Part shown: in pieces, positions 35,239 to 46,211 of the stretch
Layout of the letters: each line of letters starts with the position of its first letter
How positions within the stretch are numbered: the first letter of the stretch is position 1
Source: Dendrobium chrysotoxum
Taxonomy: Eukaryota; Streptophyta; Magnoliopsida; Asparagales; Orchidaceae
Reading direction: 5' to 3'
Length of the DNA: 64,000 nt
NCBI GenBank assembly: GCA_019925795.1
Contig: CM034301.1
Coordinates: 51,671,783-51,735,782 of the forward strand
The notes under the pieces: model-generated
Database searches by the model: none
Seen by the model: the letters and a program-made list of their open reading frames with translations, nothing else
Told to the model about the DNA's origin: nothing
Translations under genes and position numbers: made by a program

Positions 35239-38200
35239 GGAGAAGCTGAGGTAGGAGGATCTCCCCGGTCAGTTGAGACAGATGCCACAGTGCTACAGTT
35301 ACAAACTCAGATGGCAGAGATGGCCAGGGCCATGGCAGCGATGACAGCTCAGTTGACAGCTTTGGGGGCGATGCCCCAGATGACGGGCGTAAGCACTCCT
35401 GCTACGTCCAGGGACGAGCCAGCAGCACCACCTGTAGTAGCACCAGGTCCTGTGGGAGTAGACAGGGTCCAGAGAGCAGTTCCAGTGGCACCTACAGCAG
35501 TTGCTTTTACTACCCTAGTCCAGAGTCAGTCAGTTCAGTTGTCAGCCGGACAGATTCAGGATCTGATTGCCCAGAAGGTCGAGCAGGCCATTTCCTCCAG
35601 GAAGTCTGGAGAGGTAGTTAGCAGGGGGCATCCTTACCCAGTAGAGTACGAGCACGAGCCCTACCCCCCTAGTTTTGTCCCTCCTAGGTTCAGAGTCTTT
35701 GATGGGTTTGGGAACCCAAGGCAGCACGTGGCCCAGTACCGAGCCATCTGTTGCAACATAGGAGGGAACGATGCACTGATGTTGAGACTCTTTGTTAGCA
35801 GTTTAGTTGGGGTGGCCATTGCCTGGTATGCCGACCTCCCCAACGATTCAGTACGCACCTTTACAGAGTTGAAGCAGTTGTTTGTTCAGAGGTTTGTCAG
35901 TGCAGAGCACCGAGTTACAGTTGGAGAGCTAGTTGTGACTAGACAGCGGCCCCGAGAGCCTCTCCCAGATTATATAGTCAGATGGAGGAACCTCAGCCTA
36001 CAGTGTGAGCCCCAGTTACAGGAGCAGCATGCAGTAGAAATTTTATTGAAGAACATAGATGGTCCGATAGCACCTTATCTGAAGGGCTTCAGCATCAGAA
36101 CCTTTCAGAAGCTGTTGACAAAGGTGATCAGTTTGCAGGACAGCATACCCGACGCAGTCCCTCCTAAGGTTGAGAGTCAACCTTCACGTAGACCTCAGCA
36201 GCAGGAGTCTTCAGGGGCACCTCCACCTAGGAGAGGGGAGGTACACAGTACTTATGGACCATCAGATAAGGGCAAGAAGCCCTTAGTCAGTTCAGCAGCA
36301 CCTCAGCAGTCTCACACACTGGGCCAGTCAGCAGTGCAGTCTAGACCCTCCCGTAGGACCCCAGAGAGTCAGCAGTACCTACGGGAGAAGCTTAGTAAGG
36401 AATATCCCTTTAAAAGAGAAAGTGTGATGAAGATCTTCAAGTTCCTTACTAAGAGAAACATCTTAACATTCCCGAACAACAATAGAGTGGAAGAGGAGGG
36501 GCAGACAGAACACCCACTCTATTATCCATTTCACAGACATATCGGGCATGTTATAGAAGACTGCTATGTGTTCAAGGACAGAGTTGAGAAGCTCATGGCT
36601 AGTGGGCAGATCCACCTACAGGACAGTGACCTGGTTCAGCCCAAGGGCAAGACACCTCAGACAGTCCAGATGATCTCGGGCTCCAGTAGTTGTAGTGACA
36701 GCCAGAGTGGCAGACGGAGCAGTCGTAGCAGATCACCCAGAGGTTCTGAGGGGGAGTGGCAGCTAGCACTCTCTCGGAAGACGAAACAGATGATCTGGCA
36801 GACAGTTCAGAGTTCAGAGGCAGTTGAGAGGAGGCCTACCCAGGCCAAGTCGACAGTTGCCAGCCCAGTTTCCTCGCCAGCACCTTTTTCTTCTTCTGTT
36901 TCTGTTGTAGTGCCTACTGAGCACATTTCTTTTCCTATTTTATGTAATAAAAAGATGTATGAAAAGGAAAAGTTTGTTGTAACTTCTGAGGGGAAGACGG
37001 GACGCCTTCCAGCACTTACGCTGAAGGATTTCGTTCTCCCTTCAACTGATGATGAAATAATAGAAGAAGGTGATTCTGGCTACTTCTGGTGTTCTGCTTC
37101 TACTTTTATTTCTTCTAGCACTCGCTCTTTCAATATTTTACATGTTTCTTATGATGATTCTATATGTGATGAAGAGTCTGAGTGTGATGAGGAACCGGTC
37201 TTTATGATTCCGGAGGGTGGCTGTTACATGGATTCAGAAGATGAATCCGAGAACCCACTCCAGTCACTTTCCTTGGAGCCAACACATGCCATCACCGCTG
37301 AACCAAGTGAATCTCCTGTCAAAGATGACACGATACAGGAAGTTCACTTGCGTTCAGGGAAGGTTCTTCCACCAAGGATGGCTAAGAATACAAAAGAAAA
37401 AGATAAGAACATTGTTACCCAGCAGGACGATCCTATCCCTTCCTCCCAAGAGCAGCCTAAGGAGAAAGGGAAAGGCCCTCAGCTGGAAGTCGATTACAAT
37501 GTGCTGGCCCATCTAAGGAAAATTCCTGCCCTTCTCAGTGTCTATGACGCTTTGATGATGTCTTCTGACTTGAGAGAGACCCTGGTGAAAGCACTACTCG
37601 AACCAGAGTCCTATCAAGCCTTCTTCGCTTCTGAATCTGTTGGAGATGCATGCCTTTTGAGAGAGATGCCATGCATTACCTTTTCAGATCGCGATCTCCT
37701 CTTGGGTACCTCTGATCACAATCATCCTTTGTATGTCACCGCTGAAGTCAATGGTTATGAGTTGAACAGGGTCCTCATTGACCAAGGAGCTTCAGTAAAC
37801 ATCCTGAGTTATGAAACTTTGAAGAGCCTCTCCCTGGGTCATTTGAAGTTAACCTCCGATAAGATTATGTTGAAAGGCTTCAATGACCAAGGACAGCGTG
37901 CCCTAGGGTCTATCACCCTACCCCTGAAGTTTGGAAATTTCCTTACTGAGGCGAAGTTTCATGTGATCGAGGCCGATACTTCATACAGGGCTCTCTTAGG
38001 AAGGCCCTGGATTCATGAGTATGGAATGGTGCCCTCTACCCTGCACCAATGTATGAAGTATATGAGGAATGAAGTCGAGTACTCCATTCCCGGGGATACC
38101 CAACCCTTTTCCGTGCATGAGGTCTCTATTTACGATGATGCTGAGCATTACATACCTCGTAAGAAGAGTAAACCTCCTTCTGCCCAGTCACCAGTGACAC

Positions 38201-38655
38201 CTGCCAGTACTGTACAGGGTCCTGTACAGCTACCTGCGCGAGGTCCGTCACAGGTTAGTATTGAGGCAGATACCTCCACTGCAGATCCTGTTAGATCTCC
38301 TTTCCAAGTTGCAGTTGGGCACGATGTTCCCCCTAGTAGAGGTAGGGGAGAGCGAGGTAGAGGTAGAGGTAGAGGATCGACTCGTCCGCCGCGAAACTAC
38401 GACACTCAAATTCCTCCTCCCTCATATCTTTATGCTTCTCCTTTGACTGTCGAGTCCGACTCCTCTGACGATGAGGTGATTATTACTCCTCATCGCCCAG
38501 CTCACTCACCAGCCCCGGACTTCACTGATTATAGTTCACTACCTACCTTTTGTAGGTACCTGATACCCGAGGGTGGTTTAGTTATTGACAGTGGTTCAGA
38601 CGAGGAAGTAGACCCCCGACGTCAGACCACTAGTCAACAATACCTTTCCCGTTAG
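35239..38655 (+). CDS. Tat-type gag-protease polyprotein
   Basis: It forms the virus-like particle and processes the polyprotein. The frame is continuous from the preceding TAG to the TAG at 38653; the longest part runs from 35290 (1121 codons). By residue from 35290: a helical Met/Ala/Gln N-terminus (1-35); retrotransposon gag core about 135-285 (FRVFDGFGNPRQHVAQY, VAIAWYADLPNDSVRTF, EPLPDYIVRWRNLSLQ); a degenerate knuckle about 409-426 (YPFHRHIGHVIEDCYVFK, first Cys replaced by Tyr); an acidic, Ser-rich linker; protease about 810-930 with VLIDQGASVNIL (Asp at residue 831) and ALLGRPWIH; then an RGRGRGRG segment near residue 1020. The active site reads D-Q-G rather than D-S/T-G. It is in the same frame as the downstream pol. 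Confidence 0.88.
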   Translation, partial: GEAEVGGSPRSVETDATVLQLQTQMAEMARAMAAMTAQLTALGAMPQMTGVSTPATSRDEPAAPPVVAPGPVGVDRVQRAVPVAPTAVAFTTLVQSQSVQLSAGQIQDLIAQKVEQAISSRKSGEVVSRGHPYPVEYEHEPYPPSFVPPRFRVFDGFGNPRQHVAQYRAICCNIGGNDALMLRLFVSSLVGVAIAWYADLPNDSVRTFTELKQLFVQRFVSAEHRVTVGELVVTRQRPREPLPDYIVRWRNLSLQCEPQLQEQHAVEILLKNIDGPIAPYLKGFSIRTFQKLLTKVISLQDSIPDAVPPKVESQPSRRPQQQESSGAPPPRRGEVHSTYGPSDKGKKPLVSSAAPQQSHTLGQSAVQSRPSRRTPESQQYLREKLSKEYPFKRESVMKIFKFLTKRNILTFPNNNRVEEEGQTEHPLYYPFHRHIGHVIEDCYVFKDRVEKLMASGQIHLQDSDLVQPKGKTPQTVQMISGSSSCSDSQSGRRSSRSRSPRGSEGEWQLALSRKTKQMIWQTVQSSEAVERRPTQAKSTVASPVSSPAPFSSSVSVVVPTEHISFPILCNKKMYEKEKFVVTSEGKTGRLPALTLKDFVLPSTDDEIIEEGDSGYFWCSASTFISSSTRSFNILHVSYDDSICDEESECDEEPVFMIPEGGCYMDSEDESENPLQSLSLEPTHAITAEPSESPVKDDTIQEVHLRSGKVLPPRMAKNTKEKDKNIVTQQDDPIPSSQEQPKEKGKGPQLEVDYNVLAHLRKIPALLSVYDALMMSSDLRETLVKALLEPESYQAFFASESVGDACLLREMPCITFSDRDLLLGTSDHNHPLYVTAEVNGYELNRVLIDQGASVNILSYETLKSLSLGHLKLTSDKIMLKGFNDQGQRALGSITLPLKFGNFLTEAKFHVIEADTSYRALLGRPWIHEYGMVPSTLHQCMKYMRNEVEYSIPGDTQPFSVHEVSIYDDAEHYIPRKKSKPPSAQSPVTPASTVQGPVQLPARGPSQVSIEADTSTADPVRSPFQVAVGHDVPPSRGRGERGRGRGRGSTRPPRNYDTQIPPPSYLYASPLTVESDSSDDEVIITPHRPAHSPAPDFTDYSSLPTFCRYLIPEGGLVIDSGSDEEVDPRRQTTSQQYLSR

Positions 38656-40089
38656 ATACGTGGAATAAGAGTTGAGGAGTCTCACCAAAGATCTTTGGTT
38701 ACCCCCTCCACTAGTGATGGTGGTGCACTACAAGTTAGAGGTCACCCTCCGCCTCCTCTGTACGAAACCCTTGTGCCACCACGAGCTAGTGAGTGTGCCT
38801 CATTATCCTATAGTGTAGGTGCCCCACTGGGCCCTGAGATTCAGGGTTCAGCGGAGACCGCTATGGATAACAGGGTCACAACTGCCCCTCGTTATTTTTC
38901 CCCTTTCGTGGAAGACTGTGTAAAGCGGGGTGTAGCTATCTCGACTTGGTCAGATGAACAAGCTCTACGACAGGCTCGTGTTTGGCGGACTGATATGCCT
39001 CAAACTAAGCAAGGTTTAGGTTATGTCGAGCAGAGCTCACCTAACCATGCTAACATCCGAGTGGTTTCCCACTCATACCCGGTTGTTTCTCTTACCGATA
39101 AAGAAGACCCGGGTGATGATGAGGATAGAGTACTCGATGCTCCTCAAGAGTTTGAAGATGACATCACTTCTGCCATGGATGAATTGTGTGAGATAAACTT
39201 AGGCACTGAATCAGATTCTAGACCTATTTTTCATAGTGTCTTGTTATCTGACTCAGAGGCTCAAGAATACATCGAGCTACTCTCAGAGTTTAAAGATTGC
39301 TTTGCCTGGAACTACACCGAGATGCTTGGTCTAAATCCAGATGTAGCAGTCCATAAACTAGCCATTAAGTCTGATGCAGTCGCTGTTAAACAAGCACCTC
39401 GTAGGATGAGGTTAGAAATAGAACAACAGGTGATCGCTGAAACTAAGAAGCTTATAGAGGCCGATTTCATCCGTGAAGAGAAGTACCCTACTTGGCTTGC
39501 CAACATTGTTCCAGTCCGGAAGAAGAACGGGCAGATTCGTATCTGTATCGACTTCCGTGATTTAAACAAGGCGTGTCCTAAGGACGATTTTCCTCTTCCT
39601 ATCCCTGAGCTTATGGTGGATATAGCATCATCCCATAGCATTTTCTCCTTCATGGATGGTTCATCTGGTTACAATCAGATAAAGATGGACCCCGAGGAGG
39701 AGAAGTTTACGGCATTTCGCACACCTATAGGTGTGTTCTGCTACAAGGTGATGCCCTTTGGTCTCAAGAATGCCGGGGCCACCTATCAACGTGCTATGAC
39801 TGTTATCTTCGACGAGATGATACACGAGCAAGTTGAATGCTATGTGGATGATCTGGTAGTCAAAAGCAAGGTCCGTGAATATCACCTTCGAGATCTACGA
39901 ATCATTTTTGAACGCCTACGCAAATATGATTTGAAAATGAATCCTCTAAAATGCGCATTTGGAGTTAGTGCAGGAAAGTTTCTAGGGTTTATAGTTCGCT
40001 ACCGTGGCATTGAGATTGATCCGTCCATGATTAAAGCCATAGTAGATCTAAAACCCCCTAAAAGTCTTACCCAGCTAAGGTCTTTTTAA
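38656..40089 (+). pseudogene. Tat-type reverse transcriptase
   Basis: It makes cDNA from the element RNA. After a 170-residue linker (SPFVEDCVKRGVAISTW region) come the RT blocks: IEADFIREEKYPTWLANIV, VRKKNGQIRICIDFRDLNKA, CPKDDFPLPIPELMVD, SFMDGSSGYNQIKM, FCYKVMPFGLKNAGATYQRA and ECYVDDLVVKSK (YVDD at 39841-39852), then the thumb LNPLKCAFGV-like block and DPSMIKAIVDLKPPKS. All catalytic Asp residues are intact. The frame is the same as gag-protease, from which it is separated by one TAG. It ends at TAA 40087, where family members usually carry Gln (CAA) in LRSFQGKL-like sequence. Confidence 0.93.
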
Positions 40090-41391
40090 GGAAAGCTAGT
40101 CTTCCTGCGGAGATTTATCTCCAATTTGTCTGGTAGGTGCCACCCCTTTGCTGCCCTAGCAAAGAAAGACGCCCGCTTTCACTGGGATGAGCGTTGTCAG
40201 GAGGCCTTTGAGAGTATAAAGCGCTACCTGATAAACCCCCCTGTTTTGGCTGCACCCATCCCAGGGAGGCCGTTAATTCTCTATACTACGGCCCTGGATG
40301 AATCCTTGGGTGTATTATTGGCTCAGGAGAATGAGGAAGGCAAGGAGAATGCCTTGTACTACCTCAGTAGACGGTTGATACCCGCAGAGCTGAAGTACCC
40401 CGCGATGGAAAAGTAATGTCTAGCTTTGATCTTTGCGGTACAGAAGCTCAGGCATTATATGCTTTCACACAAGGTCAACCTAATCTCTCGAGTCAACCCC
40501 TTGCAGTATCTGATGACCCGTCCGACCCTCTCAGGTCGTCTGGCACGATGGTCTATGATCCTACTGCAGTTTGACATCACTTTCGTCCCGCAGCGGGCCG
40601 TCAAAGGACAGGCTCTAGCTGATTTTTTTGCTGCTCACCCGATCCCTACAGACTCCCCACTCAATGATGAGCTGCCTGACGAGCTAATCATGAGTGTGGA
40701 GGAGCAGGAGTCCCCTACTTGGGAGTTTTACTTTGACGGTGCGTCGTCTGTTAGAGCCTTGAGCCCGAATGAAACTCCTATAGTTAGGGTAGGTCTGGGC
40801 CTCATTTTCGTATCCCCTGAAGGTCACACTCTGAGATATTCCTACAGTCTTTCAGAACCTCATACTAATAATGAGGCTGAGTACGAAGCTCTGATTTTAG
40901 GACTAGAGTTGGCCATTCAGATGAATGTCATGCGGGTGAAAATCTTTGGAGACTCACAACTGATTATAATTCGAGTAGCGGGAGTCTACAAAGTGCTTAA
41001 ACCTGAGCTCTTGCCCTATCACAATAAAGCAATGGAGCTCTTGTGTTTGATTCCTGAAGTGACCTTAGCTAAAATCCCTAGATCTGCCAATGGCAAGGCA
41101 GATGCATTAGCTAAGTTAGCAAAGGAACTGGCTGACCCAACTGGCAACCCACTGTCTATCGTTGTCCAGTGCCGTCAAGCCCTATGCCCCGCAGACCTGT
41201 CTTCTCCCGATCAGACCCTCACAATGTTCTCAGTTGAGGAAGAATCAGACTGGAGAGTACCTTTTATAGAGTATTTGAAGCATGGCAGGCTTCCAGATGA
41301 TAGATCTCTTGCTGCCCAGATCAGAAAAAGAGCCCTATCATTCACTTATGTGAACGACACCTTGTATCGATGCTCTTTCGACCAAATGTGA
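40090..41391 (+). pseudogene. Tat-type RNase H plus archaeal-type second RNase H
   Basis: It is in the same frame as RT. First RNase H: FHWDERCQEAFESIKRYL, PLILYTTALDESLGVLLAQ, ALYYLSRRLIPAELKY, then TAA at 40414 within MEK.CLALIFAVQKLRHYM, where Gln is plausible. The tether DITFVPQRAVKGQALADFFA follows. Second RNase H (about 40720-41115): EFYFDGASS, NNEAEYEALILGLELA, VKIFGDSQLII and NGKADALAKLAKEL, with the D-E-D-D set visible. Two RNase H domains are diagnostic of the Tat clade. It ends at TGA 41389, just before the integrase zinc domain. No frameshift is seen. Confidence 0.93.
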
Positions 41392-42501
41392 TTGCGTTGC
41401 CTCAACAATGAAGAGGCTCGCAAGGTCATGGGCGAGATACATGAAGGTCTTTGCGGTGCCCATCAGTCCGGACCAAAAATGAAAGGCAGAATTAAACGCC
41501 TCGGTTACTATTGGCCGACTATGATCCGTGATTGTATGGAGCACGCTAGAAAGTGCCATCAGTGCCAAATTCATGGCACGGTGATTCACCAACCCCCTAA
41601 TCCGCTGCACCCTACCGTATCATCTTGGCCATTTGAGGGCTAGGGCACGTATGTAGTGGGTCCTATCGACCCTCCTTCCTCTAAGGGTCATAGGTTCATT
41701 TTAGCTGCCACCGATTACTTCTCTAAGTGGGCAGAGGCTGTGCCACTTAAGGAAGTCAAATCAGAAGATGTGATGCGTTTCTTTCGTGATCATATTGTCT
41801 ACCATTTTGGTGTCCCGCGCCGTATCATTTCAGATAACGGCCCGTCGTTTAGAAGCACCAAAATTGCCAGATTTGCCCATCGCCATAACATCAATTGGCG
41901 ATACTCTTCAATTTACTATCCCAAGGCCAATGGCCTGGCGGAGGCATTCAATAAAACTCTCGTGCAATTAGTAAGAAAGATCTTGGTTGCAAACAAACGA
42001 GAGTGGCACGATAGACTTCCCGAAGCACTATGGGCCTATAGGACTACATACCGTACTCCTACTCAGTCTACCCCATATGCTTTGGCTTTCGGGGTCGAGG
42101 CCGTCCTCCCACTTGAGGTCGAGCTCCCCTTGTTGCGTGTGGCAGTCAGCCACAATCTTTCCCACGAAGATAACGCCCGACTACGGATGGAAGAGCTTGA
42201 TGGTTTAGAAGAGCTTCGCCTACAAGCTTATCAGAACCTCAAACTGTACCAGGCACGTATGGCTCGATCACATGATCGCCTTGTCCGACCCCGTGCTTTC
42301 CAGGTTGGCGAGTTGGTCCTTGTTTTACGCAGACTTATCATTTCGCGCCGTCGCCGAAGTGGTAAGTTCGAGCCTGTCTGGGAAGGCCCCTTTGCTGTAG
42401 AGCAAGTCTATGAAGGTGGTGCCTACCTACTCGTTGATGCCAATGGTGTTCACCCTATGCCTGTCATCAACGGGCAGTACTTGAAAAAGTACTATGCCTG
42501 A
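41392..42501 (+). pseudogene. Tat-type integrase
   Basis: It inserts cDNA into chromosomes. HHCC zinc domain: HEGLCGAHQSG...KCHQCQ. Catalytic core D,D-E: ILAATDYFSKWAEAVPLKEV, RIISDNGPSFRS, SIYYPKANGLAEAFNKTL; then WHDRLPEALWAYRTTYRTPT and TPYALAFGVEAVLPLEVELP. The C-terminal barrel-like part FQVGELVLVLRR, GKFEPVWEGPFAVEQVYEGG ends at LKKYYA and TGA at 42499. One stop, TAG at 41641, replaces the conserved Trp in PFEGWG-like sequence (TGG to TAG). Otherwise it is open and undamaged, in frame with RNase H. Confidence 0.94.
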
Positions 42502-43355
42502 GTTCGCTCTTCAAAAAGGAGGGGGTCTCCCTACCGCCTGTAAATACTCCTCTGTATATGTACCCCCTTTGGAGGGGCTTCTTCACTTTTCGACAGTTTG
42601 TGTGGCCACGACGATTTGTCCTCTACCACACGATGTTTGTTACGAGAAGTATAAGGCTATCCTTAGGGGTGATGAGGTGAGATGATATGATTCATACACT
42701 GACATAAACTCTAGTCTATATCATCTCCCTTGGCTGAACTCTTCTAGGCCAGTTCTTGACCCATATCAGTCCAAATACATATCCAAGTTCTATTTTCAAT
42801 GGTGGGATCTTTAAATTCAATGTGTAAAATTTCTAAAAGAAAGACTAATCTGAGAAAAGTCTGAGAGCTTGAAACACGAAGTAAGTTTTTGAGGAAATTT
42901 TTCCTTAGAAAGTACATGACTTATTTTTCCTAATGAAAGATTTACCCCTGTCTTCTTTAGAAAATTATGTAATCGGTGGTTGACTCCTCTAACGCTTGAA
43001 GGACGATTATAATGATTCAAAAAAAAAGGTATGCCTTCTCTCTTATCCCTTGCTTGGGATGATTTTCTATTTTGAATAAAAATCTATATCAAATTGAAAT
43101 TAGATTTAGAGACGCATATTTTCCCAATCATCTTGCAGTTTTCTATCTCATAGGCGTCTTTCGCATGCTGATGAATCTACCTCATAATTTTCTTATTCAA
43201 GTCGTTCATTCTTATCATAAGATTGGATTTGCTTTGTGGATTCTTCTTCCTTGCACGAGAGAGTGAGTTTTTCTTCTCTTATGTTTGGAATATAATCTTA
43301 CAACTGAGAAAGTTTTCCTTTAGGGATTTAGAAAGGGAGCTAGTTACAAAATGAA

Positions 43356-43511
43356 AGATACACAAAGTATATCAAACAATGAAAAGATGCGCAGTGCGTC
43401 AAAAATCAAAGATACACAAAGTGTATCAAAAGTGGAAAGTTGCGCAAAATACGCCACAAAGTCAAGGATACACAAAGTGTATCAAGTAATTAAAAGATGC
43501 GCAGTGCGCCA
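43356..43511 (+). repeat. three 55-56-bp units with embedded palindromes
   Basis: Each unit carries GATACACAAAGTGTATC (a 7-bp stem with AAA loop) at 43356 (one arm mismatch), 43411 and 43467, alternating with gatgcgcagtgcgtc-like words (5-bp GCGCA/TGCGC stem) at 43385 and 43497 and a degenerate version at 43440. Confidence 0.85.
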
Positions 43512-44769
43512 AACCAAGTTGAGGGGCTCAAAATGAGCCCAAAATGGATAAGTAAATGGCTTCCCTTTCTTGTAAATCTCTAAGTCTCACAAAATCCATA
43601 CCCCTTGATATTCGTGATACTTGAGTTTGAAAATCATGATTTTGGATTCATCATCGTGCAAGGATGTTCTATTAGATATAAAATATTTCCATGCAAGAAG
43701 ATTGAGAAGATCCAGTTTCTCTCTCTAATTTACACCCTTTTGAATTAGATATTTATTCAGAATATATAAGGGAGAAAGCCCAGCTTAGCTTGTAGGGAGC
43801 TTAAGCTGGGTTAGCAAAATTTAAATCCCTAACCTTCTCGGGTCTAAATGGAGTCAACCCATATTGCTGAACTTTCTGAACTTTTTCTAAGGTTCAAGAT
43901 GATTCAAAGGTTAATTTTTTATTTCTAAAAATAATCCTTTCACTCTCTGATGAAATTTTCACTCTTTAGGAAATGTATGAATCAGACTTATCTCAGATTA
44001 ATTGGTGAGTGCTTAAACATCTCTTAGTGGTCACACTATTGAGTTTGTTTAAATGCTTGCCATATTCTTTTAAAAATCCGTGCACAAAAATATTTTGACC
44101 CCACCATCTGATTATAGATCATTCTTAAGGACTGATAAGAGTCTCGCATTTATTGTATCTTCCTCTTCTGAGTTCTGGTAATTTGGGAGTTTCCCCCCTC
44201 TCTGTTCCTCCAGTTTCACTTGGTGCTCCCAAGTGTGGTCTAGAATATCAAAACTAATTCAGACTTCCTTTGTACTGGGTCCATACCAACCTATGCTAGC
44301 TAGGGAGGGTAATGTTGATCCACTATCCTAATCTAAATTTCATTCACATATAAATCGTGTTCTGATTGTGCCCCCAGTTTTATCCATGTGGCGAATGTGG
44401 CCTGGGTTATCAAAGCCAATCCTATCTCCCTCTTCGAGTTCCAATCATTAGAGGATGTCGCATACTAGGAGTAACACACGGATATGGTAAACGTTCCCTC
44501 TGTCGCGTGTTGTCTTCGACAGTACGAGATATACTTAGTCTATGATCGAGAATATATAAAAGAATGCATCTATAAAATAAAAGAGGGAAGCTCTCAGTAG
44601 AGCAAAATCGGTTGCCCTTGTCACAGGTGGAACCCGGTAATACTCTCTAAGAGCTCAAATTCCCCAAAGTCTTTCTTTTCTTCTCCTACGAAGCGTCTGA
44701 GTGATCGCTTCAAGGATGAGTTTGCACTTGTGATTATTATGATCTTTTACAATCATGATAGTCCTTGTT

Positions 44770-45690
44770 AGTGGTGTGATACATCTTGCTCAAGATGTTA
44801 ACATCCCACCTTCGCGAGCTCTGATTTCCTAGCAGGGAATCAACTCTCTAGTTTCTTTTAGTGACCTACTTTTTCACCCTTGCCCTGCTCCCAGCTACTA
44901 GAGCAGTCCTATGGGTCTGGTAGTGTTGCTCTTGCCTCTCACAGGGTCCCACCAGTCAGGGTGAGTGTTACCGCTGTGATGTTTGATGTTTATTGATTTT
45001 ACTCATACATCATTTCCCTCAATGGCGAGTGTGTCTCCTCATTATCTTGAGTTGTTTCCCCAGTAGTGTTACAGTACGCCTGGTTACCGGCGTTAGCATC
45101 ACTGACTTGAGAGCTCTGATTTTCTAGCAGAAAATCAACTCATTTTCCTCTTTACTCTCTCTCTCATTCGTACTCTACTCTCAGCTGCTAGGGTAGCTCT
45201 ATGGATGCACTGATATTATTCCACTTCCCACAGGGTCCCACTAGTTTGTGTGGGTGCCACCACTGTGAGCCTTTCATAAATATCATTCCCATGCAATGTT
45301 ACTTCCCTTAGTGGCGAGTGTGTCCCCTCGCTACTCTTGTGTGCTTTCCTAGTTGTGATGCAGTACATCAAGTCTCAGATGTTAGCGTCGCTTCTTAGTG
45401 AACTTTGATTTTCTAGCAGAAAATCATTTCACTTGTCTTAGAGTGACATACTTTCCCACCGTGACCCGACTCTTGGCTGTGGAGCGGTCCCTTGGATGTG
45501 TTTATGTTGCTTTCCACCCCTACAGGGTTCCACTAGCTTATGTGGATGTACCACTGTAGTCTTCTATGATTATTTCTCCATGATATAGTCCTTTCCCTGT
45601 AGTAAGTGTGTCCTCCATGCTACTTTAGCTACTTAGTGGGAATGAGATTACCCCTCTCACACTTTGTTGAGGGCGTACCTTTCCCCATGG
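44770..45690 (+). repeat. three diverged tandem units of about 293 bp
   Basis: The line gctctgattttctagcagaaaatca occurs at about 44819, 45115 and 45406. Each is followed in the same order by tttc.ccc.tgcc, cagctactagagcagtc, cacagggtcccac.ag and agtgtgtcc.ctc. Units are 10-25% diverged by eye. Confidence 0.75.
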
Positions 45691-45916
45691 TCTCTCGAGG
45701 CATCATTCTGGTGCTTCCAAGTTTGTATGATCTTGGTTTCACCTAGGCAGTTTCACTGGTATTTGGATACTCGTGGCCACGACGACTTGTCCTCTACCAC
45801 GTGGTACCCAAAACACTAGTTTGAAACTCCTTAGACGACCATTCTCTCTTTGAAATTTTCCATTTTCTACTCCTCTTCCCATCCCTACACATATGCGTGT
45901 TGGGGTATGGTTGAGA

Positions 45917-46145
45917 TGACTTTCCCCTGATCGCTCTACTGCAGGCATATGCGCCGGGTAGGCATCAGACTTTACCTGGTTGAGAGTGCCCCACAGAGCC
46001 CCTGGGAGGCATATCTCACCACCTCTTTTCCTCGATTGCTCTGCTGCAAGCATATGCGCCGAGTAGACATCAGGCTTTACTTGGTTGGGAGCACCCCGCA
46101 GAGCCCCTGTGAGGCATAGCTCACCACACCTTTACCCTGACTGTC
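45917..46145 (+). repeat. two tandem units of about 114 bp
   Basis: Both units contain ctctgctgcaagcatatgcgcc, agacatcaggctttac, ggttgagag and agagcccctgggaggcat. The last part is also the beginning of the 237-bp units that follow, so the two arrays are related. Confidence 0.75.
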
Positions 46146-46211
46146 CTGCTGCTCTGGTAGACATCAGACCTTTACCCTGATCGTCTTGCTCTGATCAAGC
46201 AGACATCAGAC

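Noticed and set aside
35290..38655. 1121-codon frame as a host gene
   Set aside because: Retrotransposon gag core and protease are clear, and it lies between an LTR/PBS and RT-integrase in the same frame.
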